A program made the translations under genes and the position numbers. The notes beneath the pieces were generated by a model. The model did no database searches and had not been told where the DNA came from. It saw only the letters and a program-made list of their open reading frames with translations. Source: Burkholderiales bacterium (lineage in GTDB: Bacteria; Pseudomonadota; Gammaproteobacteria; Burkholderiales; Burkholderiaceae_C). From it: a stretch of DNA of 5,431 bases. Below are positions 1-5,430 of this stretch, piece after piece (the first letter of the stretch is position 1; every line of letters begins with the position of its first letter). Location: NCBI GenBank assembly GCA_025354615.1, contig JANXMO010000015.1, positions 1-5,431 of the forward strand, read 5' to 3'.

Positions 1-386
1 TTGGTTTTCCAGTAGTTGCCATGCTCGATGTAGTGGGTGATGGTGTCGGCCAGCCAGGTGCCGGTCACGTCTTCCGTCATCGGGATGCGGACGATCAGCA
101 GGTTGGTGCCGGTGTCGGCATGCATGCCCATTTGCGCCTGGTCTTGCGCGTAGACGCTCAAATTCGACTCGAGCATCATGCGGAACACGCGCAGCGTTCG
201 GCCCGCCGTCACGATGCCGAAATTGAAGTTCATGTACATCGCATCCGGGTCGCTGTCGAAATTCGACAGCATGATCTCGAAACCTTCCACTTCAATCGCG
301 CCGCGGTCCATGACGTTCTGCACGTCCGGAATTTCCAGCACGCCGCACAGCTCGCCGACCAAGTTCTGAAAATTTTCGTAGCTCAT
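1..386 (-). CDS. CesT-family type III secretion chaperone, HpaB-like candidate (partial, C-terminus cut by window edge)
   Basis: 128 residues are visible, starting MSYENFQNLVGELCGVLEIP, and the frame runs off the left edge. CesT/Tir-type chaperones are small acidic cytosolic dimers of roughly 130-170 residues, so most of the protein is probably present. The pattern fits that fold: an N-terminal amphipathic helix (about 3-25), beta strands around GAIEVEGFEIML (29-40) and MYMNFNFGIV (50-59), a helix rich in M, L and Q (65-85), a strand NLLIVRIPM (95-103) and a C-terminal helix (108-122). The role inferred from the family is to bind T3SS substrates before export and guide them to the ATPase and sorting platform. 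The ATG overlaps the stop of the hpaA-like gene (ATGA), which implies translational coupling. HpaA is known to bind the general chaperone HpaB in Xanthomonas, so an HpaB role is attractive. A dedicated chaperone for one substrate is the alternative. The family assignment is firmer than the HpaB identity. Confidence 0.8.
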   Translation of the reverse strand, partial: MSYENFQNLVGELCGVLEIPDVQNVMDRGAIEVEGFEIMLSNFDSDPDAMYMNFNFGIVTAGRTLRVFRMMLESNLSVYAQDQAQMGMHADTGTNLLIVRIPMTEDVTGTWLADTITHYIEHGNYWKT

Positions 387-1309
387 GGCTTGCGCCCCGT
401 CATCAGGTTGGCTGTGTGCAGCAGCTCACCGCGGGCCAGCGCTTGTGCCAGCTGTTTTTCAGAACGCGGTTTGTGCGCATTGAACAACATCAATGGCAAC
501 ACCGCATTGGAAAGGGACGACGACATGGGCACGGCGGCTGCCGCAGGGTTGGCCTGCGCCAGGGCGCTCGCCCGGGCGTCCAGCAACCAGTTCTTGACTT
601 CGCCCCAAGTGATGAGTTCGCTGCGCGGCTGCGCGTTCTTGCAGTAACTGCGCGTCGCCATGCCTTGCAGCGCCGTTGAACCGCCGTGGCGTTGGGCCAG
701 ATCGGGTGCGGCGGAGGCGGCCCACAACAGCGCGGCTGCCAGCACCTCGGGGGCAAAAGGCGTTGGCGACAGCGGCTTGGCCGCGGTGAACAGCGGGCGC
801 ACGTGCGCAGGCGCCGCTGCTGCCAGCGCCGCCGAGCGCGCGCGGGCTTCGGCGTTTTGAGGCCGCGCCGCTGTGCCATGCCGGTATTTCGCCTTGAGGG
901 CCGCTTCCCGCTTCGATCGGAAATGGGCAGCCGCCAAGCCGTCATCGTGCTGCCCGCGGGAGGAGTTTTCGTCCTTCGGCATTTCCATCGGCCGGTGCAC
1001 CGATGCCCATTCATCGTCATCGTTCGAAATCGGCATGAAGACGTTGTTGTCGACTTCATCCGTACCGCGGTTGCCGGCAGCGCTCGCAGGCGGCGGCGGC
1101 GGCGGGCGGCGTGTCAGCTTTGCGGGTGTCCGCCCGGGCGTGCGTGCCGCCGCTTCATGCCGCATCGACCGTACGACGTAGCCCTTGTAAACAGAGGGCC
1201 GCGAATGGCCATGGGTATGTTTGTCGTGCGCCTGCTCATGTTCATGGTGACGCACGCGGTTGATCGCCTGCGTACGGTTTGTAGGGTTGTTGTTGGTTTT
1301 GTCAGGCAT
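383..1309 (-). CDS. hpaA: HpaA-like type III secretion control protein
   Basis: This 308-residue protein is identified mainly by position, directly after hrcS as in Hrp2 clusters, and by its composition. HpaA of Xanthomonas is a secreted control protein that binds the chaperone HpaB and promotes pilus/translocon and effector export. The N-terminus is polar and rich in N, T and S, as T3SS export signals often are. It is followed by a histidine cluster (seven His in residues 21-35), a basic region, six prolines in a row (69-74), an acidic patch (DDDE, 97-100), a basic stretch FRSKREAALKAKYRH (130-144), then Ala-rich helices and a conserved-looking C-terminus (about 225-308). No signal peptide or clear membrane segment is seen. 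I chose ATG at 1309 because AGGA lies about 7 bases upstream. The adjacent in-frame GTG at 1312 would be too close to it. The stop overlaps the start of the chaperone gene. Low-complexity content makes a match to distant homologues weak, so another secreted regulator is possible. Confidence 0.65.
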   Translation of the reverse strand: MPDKTNNNPTNRTQAINRVRHHEHEQAHDKHTHGHSRPSVYKGYVVRSMRHEAAARTPGRTPAKLTRRPPPPPPASAAGNRGTDEVDNNVFMPISNDDDEWASVHRPMEMPKDENSSRGQHDDGLAAAHFRSKREAALKAKYRHGTAARPQNAEARARSAALAAAAPAHVRPLFTAAKPLSPTPFAPEVLAAALLWAASAAPDLAQRHGGSTALQGMATRSYCKNAQPRSELITWGEVKNWLLDARASALAQANPAAAAVPMSSSLSNAVLPLMLFNAHKPRSEKQLAQALARGELLHTANLMTGRKP

Positions 1310-1361
1310 CACGGCTTCCTTTTCAACAGCAGATCCGGCGAGAGGGGCAAGCCGAATCCCG

Positions 1362-1622
1362 TTACTGAAAAACGGCTGTAAACAGCCGCTCTGAAAAGCG
1401 CAGCAGCGTTGAGCCGGCCCAGGGGCCGGCCATCAGCACCACCACGGTGACCGCCAACAGCTTGATGCCTTGCGAAATGCTCGAGTCTTGCAGCGACGTG
1501 ACCGCCTGCACGAACGAAACGAGCAAGCCGACGACCGCCGACACGACCACGGCCGGCAAGGCCAGCACCAGGCACAGCATGAGGGCTTCGGAGGTGAGCT
1601 GGATGATGTATTCGTAAGTCAT
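1362..1622 (-). CDS. hrcS: HrcS/SctS, T3SS export gate subunit
   Basis: An 86-residue inner-membrane protein of the SctS/FliQ family, the usual size. Two hydrophobic helices are clear: about residues 14-36 (LVLALPAVVVSAVVGLLVSF) and 50-72 (IKLLAVTVVVLMAGPWAGST). They are joined by the conserved loop QAVTSLQDSSIS (39-50), the counterpart of the QxxTQIQ region of the family. SctS packs in several copies on SctR and SctT to form the helical export gate of the secretion apparatus. The gene starts with ATG 32 bases after the hrcR stop and has only a weak Shine-Dalgarno sequence, so it may rely on coupling to upstream translation. No hrcT follows. The next gene is the hpaA-like one, which fits the Hrp2 arrangement where hrcT lies elsewhere. 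The last codons form a hairpin followed by a T run (see the terminator entry). Confidence 0.96.
   Translation of the reverse strand: MTYEYIIQLTSEALMLCLVLALPAVVVSAVVGLLVSFVQAVTSLQDSSISQGIKLLAVTVVVLMAGPWAGSTLLRFSERLFTAVFQ
1368..1388 (-). terminator. Hairpin plus T-run at the 3' end of hrcS, possible intrinsic terminator or attenuator
   Basis: On the minus strand the arms CGGCTGT and ACAGCCG (1388-1382 and 1379-1373) pair perfectly around a 2-base loop (or 6 bp with a 4-base loop) and are followed at once by TTTTT (1372-1368). The structure lies within the last codons of hrcS, just before its TAA. The shape fits a short rho-independent terminator, but the stem is short and it lies in translated sequence, so ribosomes would mask it while hrcS is being translated. 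It may give partial attenuation before the hpaA-like gene. Confidence 0.35.
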
Positions 1623-1654
1623 GGCGTCAAATAGTGCGGGCCGCGATGGCCCTG

Positions 1655-2305
1655 TCAGCGGTAAGTCATGACCAAGCCATGGATCAGCTTCGCCCAGCCA
1701 TCCAGCAAGACGAACAACAGCAGCTTGAAAGGGATCGCCACGTTCGACGGCGTGACCTGCGACAGGCCCATTGCCAGCAGGACATTGGCGATCACCAGGT
1801 CGACGACGATGAAGGCGAGGTAGAGCACGAAACCGATGCGGAACGCCGCCGTCAACTCACTGAGCAGGAACGACGGCGCCAGCACGATCAAATCATCGGC
1901 TTGCAGCAGCTTGGCCTGCTCGGGCGGCCAGATGGACGTTGCCGAGCGCAGGAAGAACTGCACCTCACGAGCATCGGCGTGCTTTTTGAGAAAAGTGCGG
2001 AACGGTTCGCGTGCCGACTGCGCGGCTGAAAAAATGACCTGCGACGCCGACCCGCTGGTCGGCTTCATCGCGTCATTGGCCTCCATCACCACCGGCGTCA
2101 TGATGTAGCACGACAGGATGATGGCCACGCCATTCAGCACGGTGTTGGGCGGCACCTGCTGCACGCCCATCGCATTGCGCAACAAGCCCAGCACCACGAC
2201 GATCTTGGTGTACGACGTCACCACCATCGCGGCAAAAGGCAACACGGCCATCGCGGCCAGGATGAGGAACAGCGATAAGGGATCGGCGGCAGGCAAATTC
2301 GGCAT
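1655..2305 (-). CDS. hrcR: HrcR/SctR, T3SS export gate subunit
   Basis: A 216-residue inner-membrane protein of the SctR/FliP family, of normal length for T3SS members. Five SctR molecules form the core of the export gate, together with SctS and SctT. Family hallmarks are visible in order: a hydrophobic N-terminal segment running into VVTSYTKIVVVLGLLRNAMG (28-47), GVQQVPPNTVLNGVAIILS (47-65), a polar periplasmic region (about 78-140), the signature APSFLLSELTAAFRIGF (143-159), a hydrophobic helix (160-180), and the C-terminal block IPFKLLLFVLLDGW (191-204). Residue 164 in LYLAFIVVD is Ala, where FliP and YscR proteins have Pro. The ATG lies one base after the TGA of hrcQ, with GGGG in the end of hrcQ serving as a likely ribosome binding site, so the two genes should be coupled. 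The identification is secure. Confidence 0.97.
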   Translation of the reverse strand: MPNLPAADPLSLFLILAAMAVLPFAAMVVTSYTKIVVVLGLLRNAMGVQQVPPNTVLNGVAIILSCYIMTPVVMEANDAMKPTSGSASQVIFSAAQSAREPFRTFLKKHADAREVQFFLRSATSIWPPEQAKLLQADDLIVLAPSFLLSELTAAFRIGFVLYLAFIVVDLVIANVLLAMGLSQVTPSNVAIPFKLLLFVLLDGWAKLIHGLVMTYR

Positions 2306-2306
2306 G

Positions 2307-2642
2307 TCAAAGCCCCATGCGGGTGATGCGCACCGCCAGCTGGCTGCCGATGGCCACCAGTTGCCCTTCGCCCACGAGCTGACCCTGGCACATCATGCGC
2401 ACAACGGCCTGTGCCACTGGGGTGGGCAGCTCGATCACGTAGCCCGGCCCCATGTCCGACAGTTCGGACAGGCTGAGCCGGGTGGCGTCGATCTCGAAAT
2501 GCACCGGCAGCTGGAGCTGCGCCAGCTCAGCGCAGTCGGCCCCTTCGCTGGTTTGGGCTTCGTCGCTCGACAGTTGCGGGCCGCTGGTGGCCTCGATTGA
2601 AGAAGCGTTTTCGTCATACATCAGTTCAGCATCGATTTGCAT
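2307..2642 (-). CDS. Possible internal translation start in hrcQ giving a C-terminal SctQ-C product
   Basis: In frame within hrcQ, ATG at 2642 (Met235) is preceded by GTGGGGATTGAC, which places a G-rich Shine-Dalgarno-like run about 6 bases upstream. Translation from it would give 111 residues covering the acidic linker and the whole C-terminal SpoA domain. A second Met codon at 2621 would give 104 residues. YscQ and SsaQ are known to make such a short C-terminal form that joins the full-length protein in the sorting platform. Here the evidence is only position, size and a plausible ribosome binding site. Confidence 0.35.
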   Translation of the reverse strand: MQIDAELMYDENASSIEATSGPQLSSDEAQTSEGADCAELAQLQLPVHFEIDATRLSLSELSDMGPGYVIELPTPVAQAVVRMMCQGQLVGEGQLVAIGSQLAVRITRMGL

Positions 2643-3344
2643 GTCAATCCCCACGCCCAGTTTGAGTTGGCATTTCAGCGGCTGGCCGACCGGCGGCGCG
2701 CCCCACATCAGGCAGTCGCCCTCGGCCAGCGAGCCGATTTGCGCCGCGGTGAGCCGGCTGGTGCCAAGCCGGCAGCACAGCAGCAAACGCAAGGCGCTCA
2801 GTGAATCGGTGATGGCGGCAGCCTCGGTGGCGAGCCATTCGCTGCGGATCAACGCCAGCAAGGCCGGCCCAGCCTGCTGAATGTGCAGCTGCGCACCCGC
2901 CAACCGCAAGGTCGGCAACGGCGTCGTTGCATCGGCCGCTACCGGCTCGATCGACAGGCTGCGCCAGCCACCCTGCACCGCAGTCAGCCACGGCACGCTG
3001 GTTTCGAGCAAGGCATCGGCAATGGCTGCGCGAAGCGACGTGTCGGCAACGCCGCACAACCGTTGCAGGACGGGCCACTCGGCCTCGTGCAGCAGCATTT
3101 CGGTGGGTTCGCCGCACAGCAGCAGGCGCCAGCGCAGCATCGTTTCGCCGGGCGCGGCCCAGCAACGGGACGGCACGGCTTCGCCAAAAAACTGCTGCCA
3201 CCAAGCGATAAAACGTGCATCGAACACGACGCGGGCGGCGGCCGCACTGGCAGCGCTGACCGGCGGCAGCGCTTCCTCGATCGAGGTCAGTTGGATGGGA
3301 CATGTTTGCACGAGGTGAATGCCTGTTGGAGAGTGAAGGATCAA
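2307..3344 (-). CDS. hrcQ: HrcQ/SctQ, T3SS cytosolic sorting-platform (C-ring) protein
   Basis: A protein of 345 residues if it starts at TTG 3344. SctQ proteins are cytosolic, relate to FliM/FliN, and form the sorting platform that links the ATPase complex to the export gate and receives chaperone-substrate complexes. The C-terminal SpoA (FliN-like) domain is clear at about 275-343: LPVHFEIDATRLSLSELSDM, then LPTPVAQAVVRMMCQGQLVGEGQLVAIGSQLAVRITRM. A more diverged SpoA-like segment lies near 200-245 (LAEGDCLMWGAP onward). The two are joined by an acidic linker (about 243-272). The N-terminal half is poorly conserved, as is usual. The start is uncertain: there is no ATG near the N-terminus, TTG 3344 lies 23 bases after the hpaP stop, and GTG at 3311 (residue 12) is preceded by AGG at about 10 bases. 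An internal start for a SctQ-C form is considered separately. Confidence 0.93.
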   Translation of the reverse strand: MILHSPTGIHLVQTCPIQLTSIEEALPPVSAASAAAARVVFDARFIAWWQQFFGEAVPSRCWAAPGETMLRWRLLLCGEPTEMLLHEAEWPVLQRLCGVADTSLRAAIADALLETSVPWLTAVQGGWRSLSIEPVAADATTPLPTLRLAGAQLHIQQAGPALLALIRSEWLATEAAAITDSLSALRLLLCCRLGTSRLTAAQIGSLAEGDCLMWGAPPVGQPLKCQLKLGVGIDMQIDAELMYDENASSIEATSGPQLSSDEAQTSEGADCAELAQLQLPVHFEIDATRLSLSELSDMGPGYVIELPTPVAQAVVRMMCQGQLVGEGQLVAIGSQLAVRITRMGL

Positions 3345-3367
3345 CTCAATATCGGCTTGCGGCGCCG

Positions 3368-4081
3368 CTATCGGATCTCAATGTCGATATCGCGATCCTG
3401 GCCGAAACAACTTTTGAGCACTGTGCGGAGTTTTTCAAATTCCTTCCATAGTCGCTGCAAAGAGGCCGAGGATTGGGTGGAGAAGCGAACACTCAGCCAA
3501 TGAGGCGAAAGAGACAGGGTTACTTCCGTCTCCGGCATCGGGTCGGGGTGCAAAGGCAGGGTCACCGACCAGGCCGACACGTCGTCATCCTGCGTGCGCA
3601 CAAGCGCCAGGATCATGGCCGCCATCTTTTCACTGAAAGGGTCTTCCGCAGGAATGTCCGGCACGGCCGCCTGCCAGGCATCAGGCGGCGCGTTGTCAGC
3701 CTGGCGGGCAATGAATTCGGGCCATACCGCCTGAACCTGGAGCGCTGCGGCCTGCGGCACTGCTGTTTCGGGCACTTCGGGCGCTTCCTCTTCCGCCTGC
3801 ATCCGGTCGATGGCTTCGATATCGGCTTCTGGTTCAGCCTGAACAGGCGTTTTGAGGGCCCGCTCCGTCTCGGCGCGAGCCGGAGTGGCTGGCTTGGCCT
3901 GCATGGCGGCACGCGGCGACACAGCTGCACCAGTCGGTGCTTCGTTCAGGCTGCGTCTGAAACGATCGGCGGGCGAGCCTTGCAGCCATGCGGCAGGCGC
4001 CACCCGTTTTATCGGGATGGGCATTACCGTCTCTGAAGGCGGCACGATGCGGGTGGGCCGGCGAACGTCGGATTTGCTCAT
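3368..4081 (-). CDS. hpaP: HpaP/SctP, T3SS substrate-specificity switch protein
   Basis: A protein of 237 residues from ATG 4081. HpaP (HpaC in Xanthomonas) is a cytosolic control protein that changes the export apparatus from early (pilus or needle) to late substrates, through contact with the HrcU/SctU C-terminal domain. The C-terminal block is the recognisable part (about 149-237): FSEKMAAMILALVRTQ, WSVTLPLHPDPMPETEVTLSL, LSPHWLSVRFST, then a helix LQRLWKEFEKLRTVLKS. This matches the HpaP/T3S4 pattern. The N-terminal two thirds are disordered-looking and rich in Ala, Pro and Glu, as is common for this family. Position between hrcV and hrcQ fits the Hrp2 order. An in-frame TTG at 4108 would add nine residues. 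Neither start has a good Shine-Dalgarno sequence, and I prefer ATG because MSKSDVRRPTRIV gives a natural N-terminus. Confidence 0.87.
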   Translation of the reverse strand: MSKSDVRRPTRIVPPSETVMPIPIKRVAPAAWLQGSPADRFRRSLNEAPTGAAVSPRAAMQAKPATPARAETERALKTPVQAEPEADIEAIDRMQAEEEAPEVPETAVPQAAALQVQAVWPEFIARQADNAPPDAWQAAVPDIPAEDPFSEKMAAMILALVRTQDDDVSAWSVTLPLHPDPMPETEVTLSLSPHWLSVRFSTQSSASLQRLWKEFEKLRTVLKSCFGQDRDIDIEIR

Positions 4082-4116
4082 TTGAATTGGCGGGGCGCTG
4101 TGGCGCAAAAGGAATC

Positions 4117-4140
4117 AACCTAGAAACGGCAGTTGAACGC
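4117..4140 (+). repeat. Left inverted repeat of the hrcV-hpaP intercistronic block
   Basis: It pairs with 4463-4486 in inverse orientation (21 of 24 matches, with an unbroken 11-base core ACGGCAGTTGA). The stop codon of the small ORF at 4120-4197 lies inside it. Confidence 0.75.
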
Positions 4141-4440
4141 AGCTGAGCGGGCTGTGATGCGGTGTGCTGGCAAGGCGTGACGACGCGGCGGGCTCATGGG
4201 TATTCCTCCGTGCTCCACACGCCGGTATTCACCCTTGGGGCTGATGCTGGACACAGACAGTCCCTGCGAACTGTCTGTCGCCTGCAGCAGGCCATCGGCC
4301 TCAGGCCGATGGCGGCCCGGCGGGCGCATGCCCGCAAGGAGGAACAACGCCGCCAGCGCGCCGCAGTGCGGCCCGCTCAGGTACGTAGCGTTGTCACCTA
4401 TGAGGTGAACACGGCCGTAGACAAAAAAGTGCGCAGGCAT
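4120..4440 (-). CDS. Doubtful small ORF in the hrcV-hpaP gap, no recognised function
   Basis: From ATG 4440 this frame gives 106 residues (MPAHFFVYGR at the start, ending SAAFNCRF). It contains a short hydrophobic run GALAALFLLAG (about 29-39) but no domain I recognise. A shorter version starts at ATG 4197 and has 25 residues (MSPPRRHALPAHRITARSAA and on). That ATG is preceded by GGAGGA at about 6 bases, the best Shine-Dalgarno sequence in the window. The stop lies inside the left inverted repeat, 12 bases before the alternative TTG start of hpaP and 39 before the preferred ATG, so a leader peptide coupling translation into hpaP is possible. The frame may equally be a by-product of high GC inside a non-coding element. 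If anything is translated here, the 25-residue form is the more likely. Confidence 0.22.
   Translation of the reverse strand: MPAHFFVYGRVHLIGDNATYLSGPHCGALAALFLLAGMRPPGRHRPEADGLLQATDSSQGLSVSSISPKGEYRRVEHGGIPMSPPRRHALPAHRITARSAAFNCRF
4253..4278. other. Perfect 9-bp hairpin in the intercistronic block
   Basis: Arms ACAGACAGT (4253-4261) and ACTGTCTGT (4270-4278) are exact inverse complements around an 8-base loop CCCTGCGA. No T run follows on either strand, so it is not a standard terminator. It may be an RNA structure or an mRNA stabiliser. Confidence 0.6.
4291..4313. other. Perfect 10-bp GC-rich hairpin in the intercistronic block
   Basis: Arms GCCATCGGCC (4291-4300) and GGCCGATGGC (4304-4313) pair exactly around a 3-base loop. 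No T run follows on either strand. The right arm is part of a 14-base sequence GCCGATGGCGGCCC (4305-4318) repeated directly at 4490-4503, just outside the block and next to the hrcV stop. Confidence 0.6.
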
Positions 4441-4462
4441 AAAAGCTTTCAAGCGGATATGA

Positions 4463-4486
4463 GCGGTCAACTGCCGTTCCTACGTT
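4463..4486 (-). repeat. Right inverted repeat of the hrcV-hpaP intercistronic block
   Basis: Partner of 4117-4140. It begins 20 bases after the hrcV stop codon. On the minus strand it contains TTGACC, a -35-like hexamer, but no convincing -10 element follows at the right spacing. Confidence 0.75.
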
Positions 4487-4506
4487 CGAGCCGATGGCGG
4501 CCCCGA

Positions 4507-5430
4507 TCAAACTGCAATGCGGCCTATGGGACGCAATTCGACCAAATTACCCAGTTCTTGATAGGAATAAACGCGCAACCACTGCAGCCGCGCCTCGATC
4601 ATCTTGCGCACGTAGCGGCGAATGTCCATCGAGGTCACCAGCGCCACGGCCTCGCGGGCGTCGCCGCCAACCGTTTGAAAGATTTGCTCGGTCACGGCCT
4701 GCGCGGCCTCCGGCGGCATGGCCAGGAAATTGCCGGCCGGCGTGGGCTTGATGCACTGGCGAATCATCTGCTCCAGCGCCGGGTCCAACAGCACGGCTTG
4801 CACGGCACCAGTGCCGGCCGACGCTTCGTGGGCCAGGTAACGCCCCAGGTCGCCGCGAACGTATTCCGTCAGCAGCAGCATGTCTTTTTCCTTCGGGCCC
4901 CAGGCCACCAGGCTCTCGAAAATGGAGCGCAGGTTGCGAATCGGAATTTGCTCCTCCAGCAAGCGGCGCATGACTTCGGCAATGCGCTGCAGCGGCAGTA
5001 TTTTCTGCACCTCGGCAACGAGGCCCGGGTAGTCGGCCGTGGCCCGCTCGATCACCCACTGCACTTCCTGAATGCCCATGAACAGGTTGGCATTGTTTTG
5101 CAGTATCCAGATGGCCTGCGCGGCAATGGCCTCCTCCATTGAAAAGGCCTCGCCTTCCGACGCCCCGGCCACCGCGGCCACCGGCACCCACAGTGAGGAC
5201 ATGCGCCCCAGCAGCGGCCCGTGCCGCTCGCCCTGTGCGGCGGCAGCGTGTTCTTCATTGCGCAGCAGTGCCATTTTTTGTGGCAACTCGATGGCCGTCA
5301 GCGGCACATCGTTGAGCAGCACCTCGAAACGCGCCTGGGTCAGCTCCTTGGCCACCCAAATCGAAACGCCCGGGAACGGCACACCCAGCTGCAGTTGCAG
5401 CCGCGTCCGGTCGGCGTCGAGCGCGCGGCC
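4507..5430 (-). CDS. hrcV: HrcV/SctV, major T3SS export apparatus protein (C-terminal part, N-terminus outside the window)
   Basis: The frame is open to the right edge and gives the last 307 residues. SctV/FlhA proteins are about 690 residues, so the N-terminal membrane domain lies beyond the window. The visible part is the cytosolic domain that forms a nonameric ring under the export gate and binds chaperone-substrate complexes. Recognisable blocks, numbered from the first visible residue, are VPFPGVSIWV (17-26), a region ending in AAQAIWILQNNANLFMGIQE (about 104-123), the strongly conserved IPIRNLRSIFESLVAWGPKE (about 163-182) with TEYVRGDLGRYL just after it, and the C-terminal VYSYQELGNLVELRPIG. 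These match the FHIPEP family. The gene is followed by the unusual inverted-repeat block rather than directly by hpaP. The identification is secure. Confidence 0.96.
   Translation of the reverse strand, partial: GRALDADRTRLQLQLGVPFPGVSIWVAKELTQARFEVLLNDVPLTAIELPQKMALLRNEEHAAAAQGERHGPLLGRMSSLWVPVAAVAGASEGEAFSMEEAIAAQAIWILQNNANLFMGIQEVQWVIERATADYPGLVAEVQKILPLQRIAEVMRRLLEEQIPIRNLRSIFESLVAWGPKEKDMLLLTEYVRGDLGRYLAHEASAGTGAVQAVLLDPALEQMIRQCIKPTPAGNFLAMPPEAAQAVTEQIFQTVGGDAREAVALVTSMDIRRYVRKMIEARLQWLRVYSYQELGNLVELRPIGRIAV

Larger units (their letters stand above)
4117..4486. mobile_element. MITE-like block bounded by 24-bp imperfect inverted repeats with flanking TA, between hrcV and hpaP
   Basis: The ends are inverted repeats: 4117-4140 on the plus strand and 4486-4463 on the minus strand agree at 21 of 24 positions. 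The best part reads TAGAAACGGCAGTTGAACGC on the left and TAGGAACGGCAGTTGACCGC on the right (18 of 20). Similarity stops outside 4117 and 4486. Both repeats begin with TA, so an insertion at TA with TA duplication (as for IS630/Tc1-mariner-type MITEs) would fit an element of about 358 bp (4123-4480). No transposase is encoded. The block fills nearly all of the hrcV-hpaP gap, where Hrp2 clusters usually have little spacing. Inside lie at least three hairpins and a small ORF with a strong ribosome binding site. The alternative is a structured intercistronic RNA whose outer stem is the inverted repeat. The repeats are seen directly; mobility is inference. Confidence 0.4.

Noticed and set aside
21..647. 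Plus-strand open frame of 208 codons opposite the chaperone gene
   Set aside because: The minus strand encodes a coherent CesT-like protein here. The plus frame is His/Arg-rich and runs across the end of two genes.
686..1381. Plus-strand open frame of 231 codons opposite the hpaA-like gene
   Set aside because: The translation is Arg-rich and has no domain. The minus-strand gene has the operon position, ribosome binding site and coupling to its neighbour.
2883..3503. Plus-strand open frame of 206 codons opposite hrcQ and hpaP
   Set aside because: It is antisense to hrcQ and the hpaP C-terminus, with low-complexity basic composition and no motif. It is a shadow.
4321..4334. Short palindrome around CGGGCGCATGCCCG
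   Set aside because: Five-base arms in very GC-rich sequence are expected by chance, and no T run follows.
4109..4506. Search for a PIP box or hrpII box (paired TTCG motifs) in the largest gap
   Set aside because: Single TTCG sites occur (for example in the 4253-4278 hairpin region on the minus strand), but no second TTCG lies at the required spacing, so no such promoter is called.
4162..5142. Long plus-strand open frame of 326 codons opposite hrcV and the intercistronic block
   Set aside because: It lies antisense to clearly conserved hrcV sequence, has an Arg/His/Gln-rich translation with no recognisable domain, and is typical of GC-rich shadow frames.
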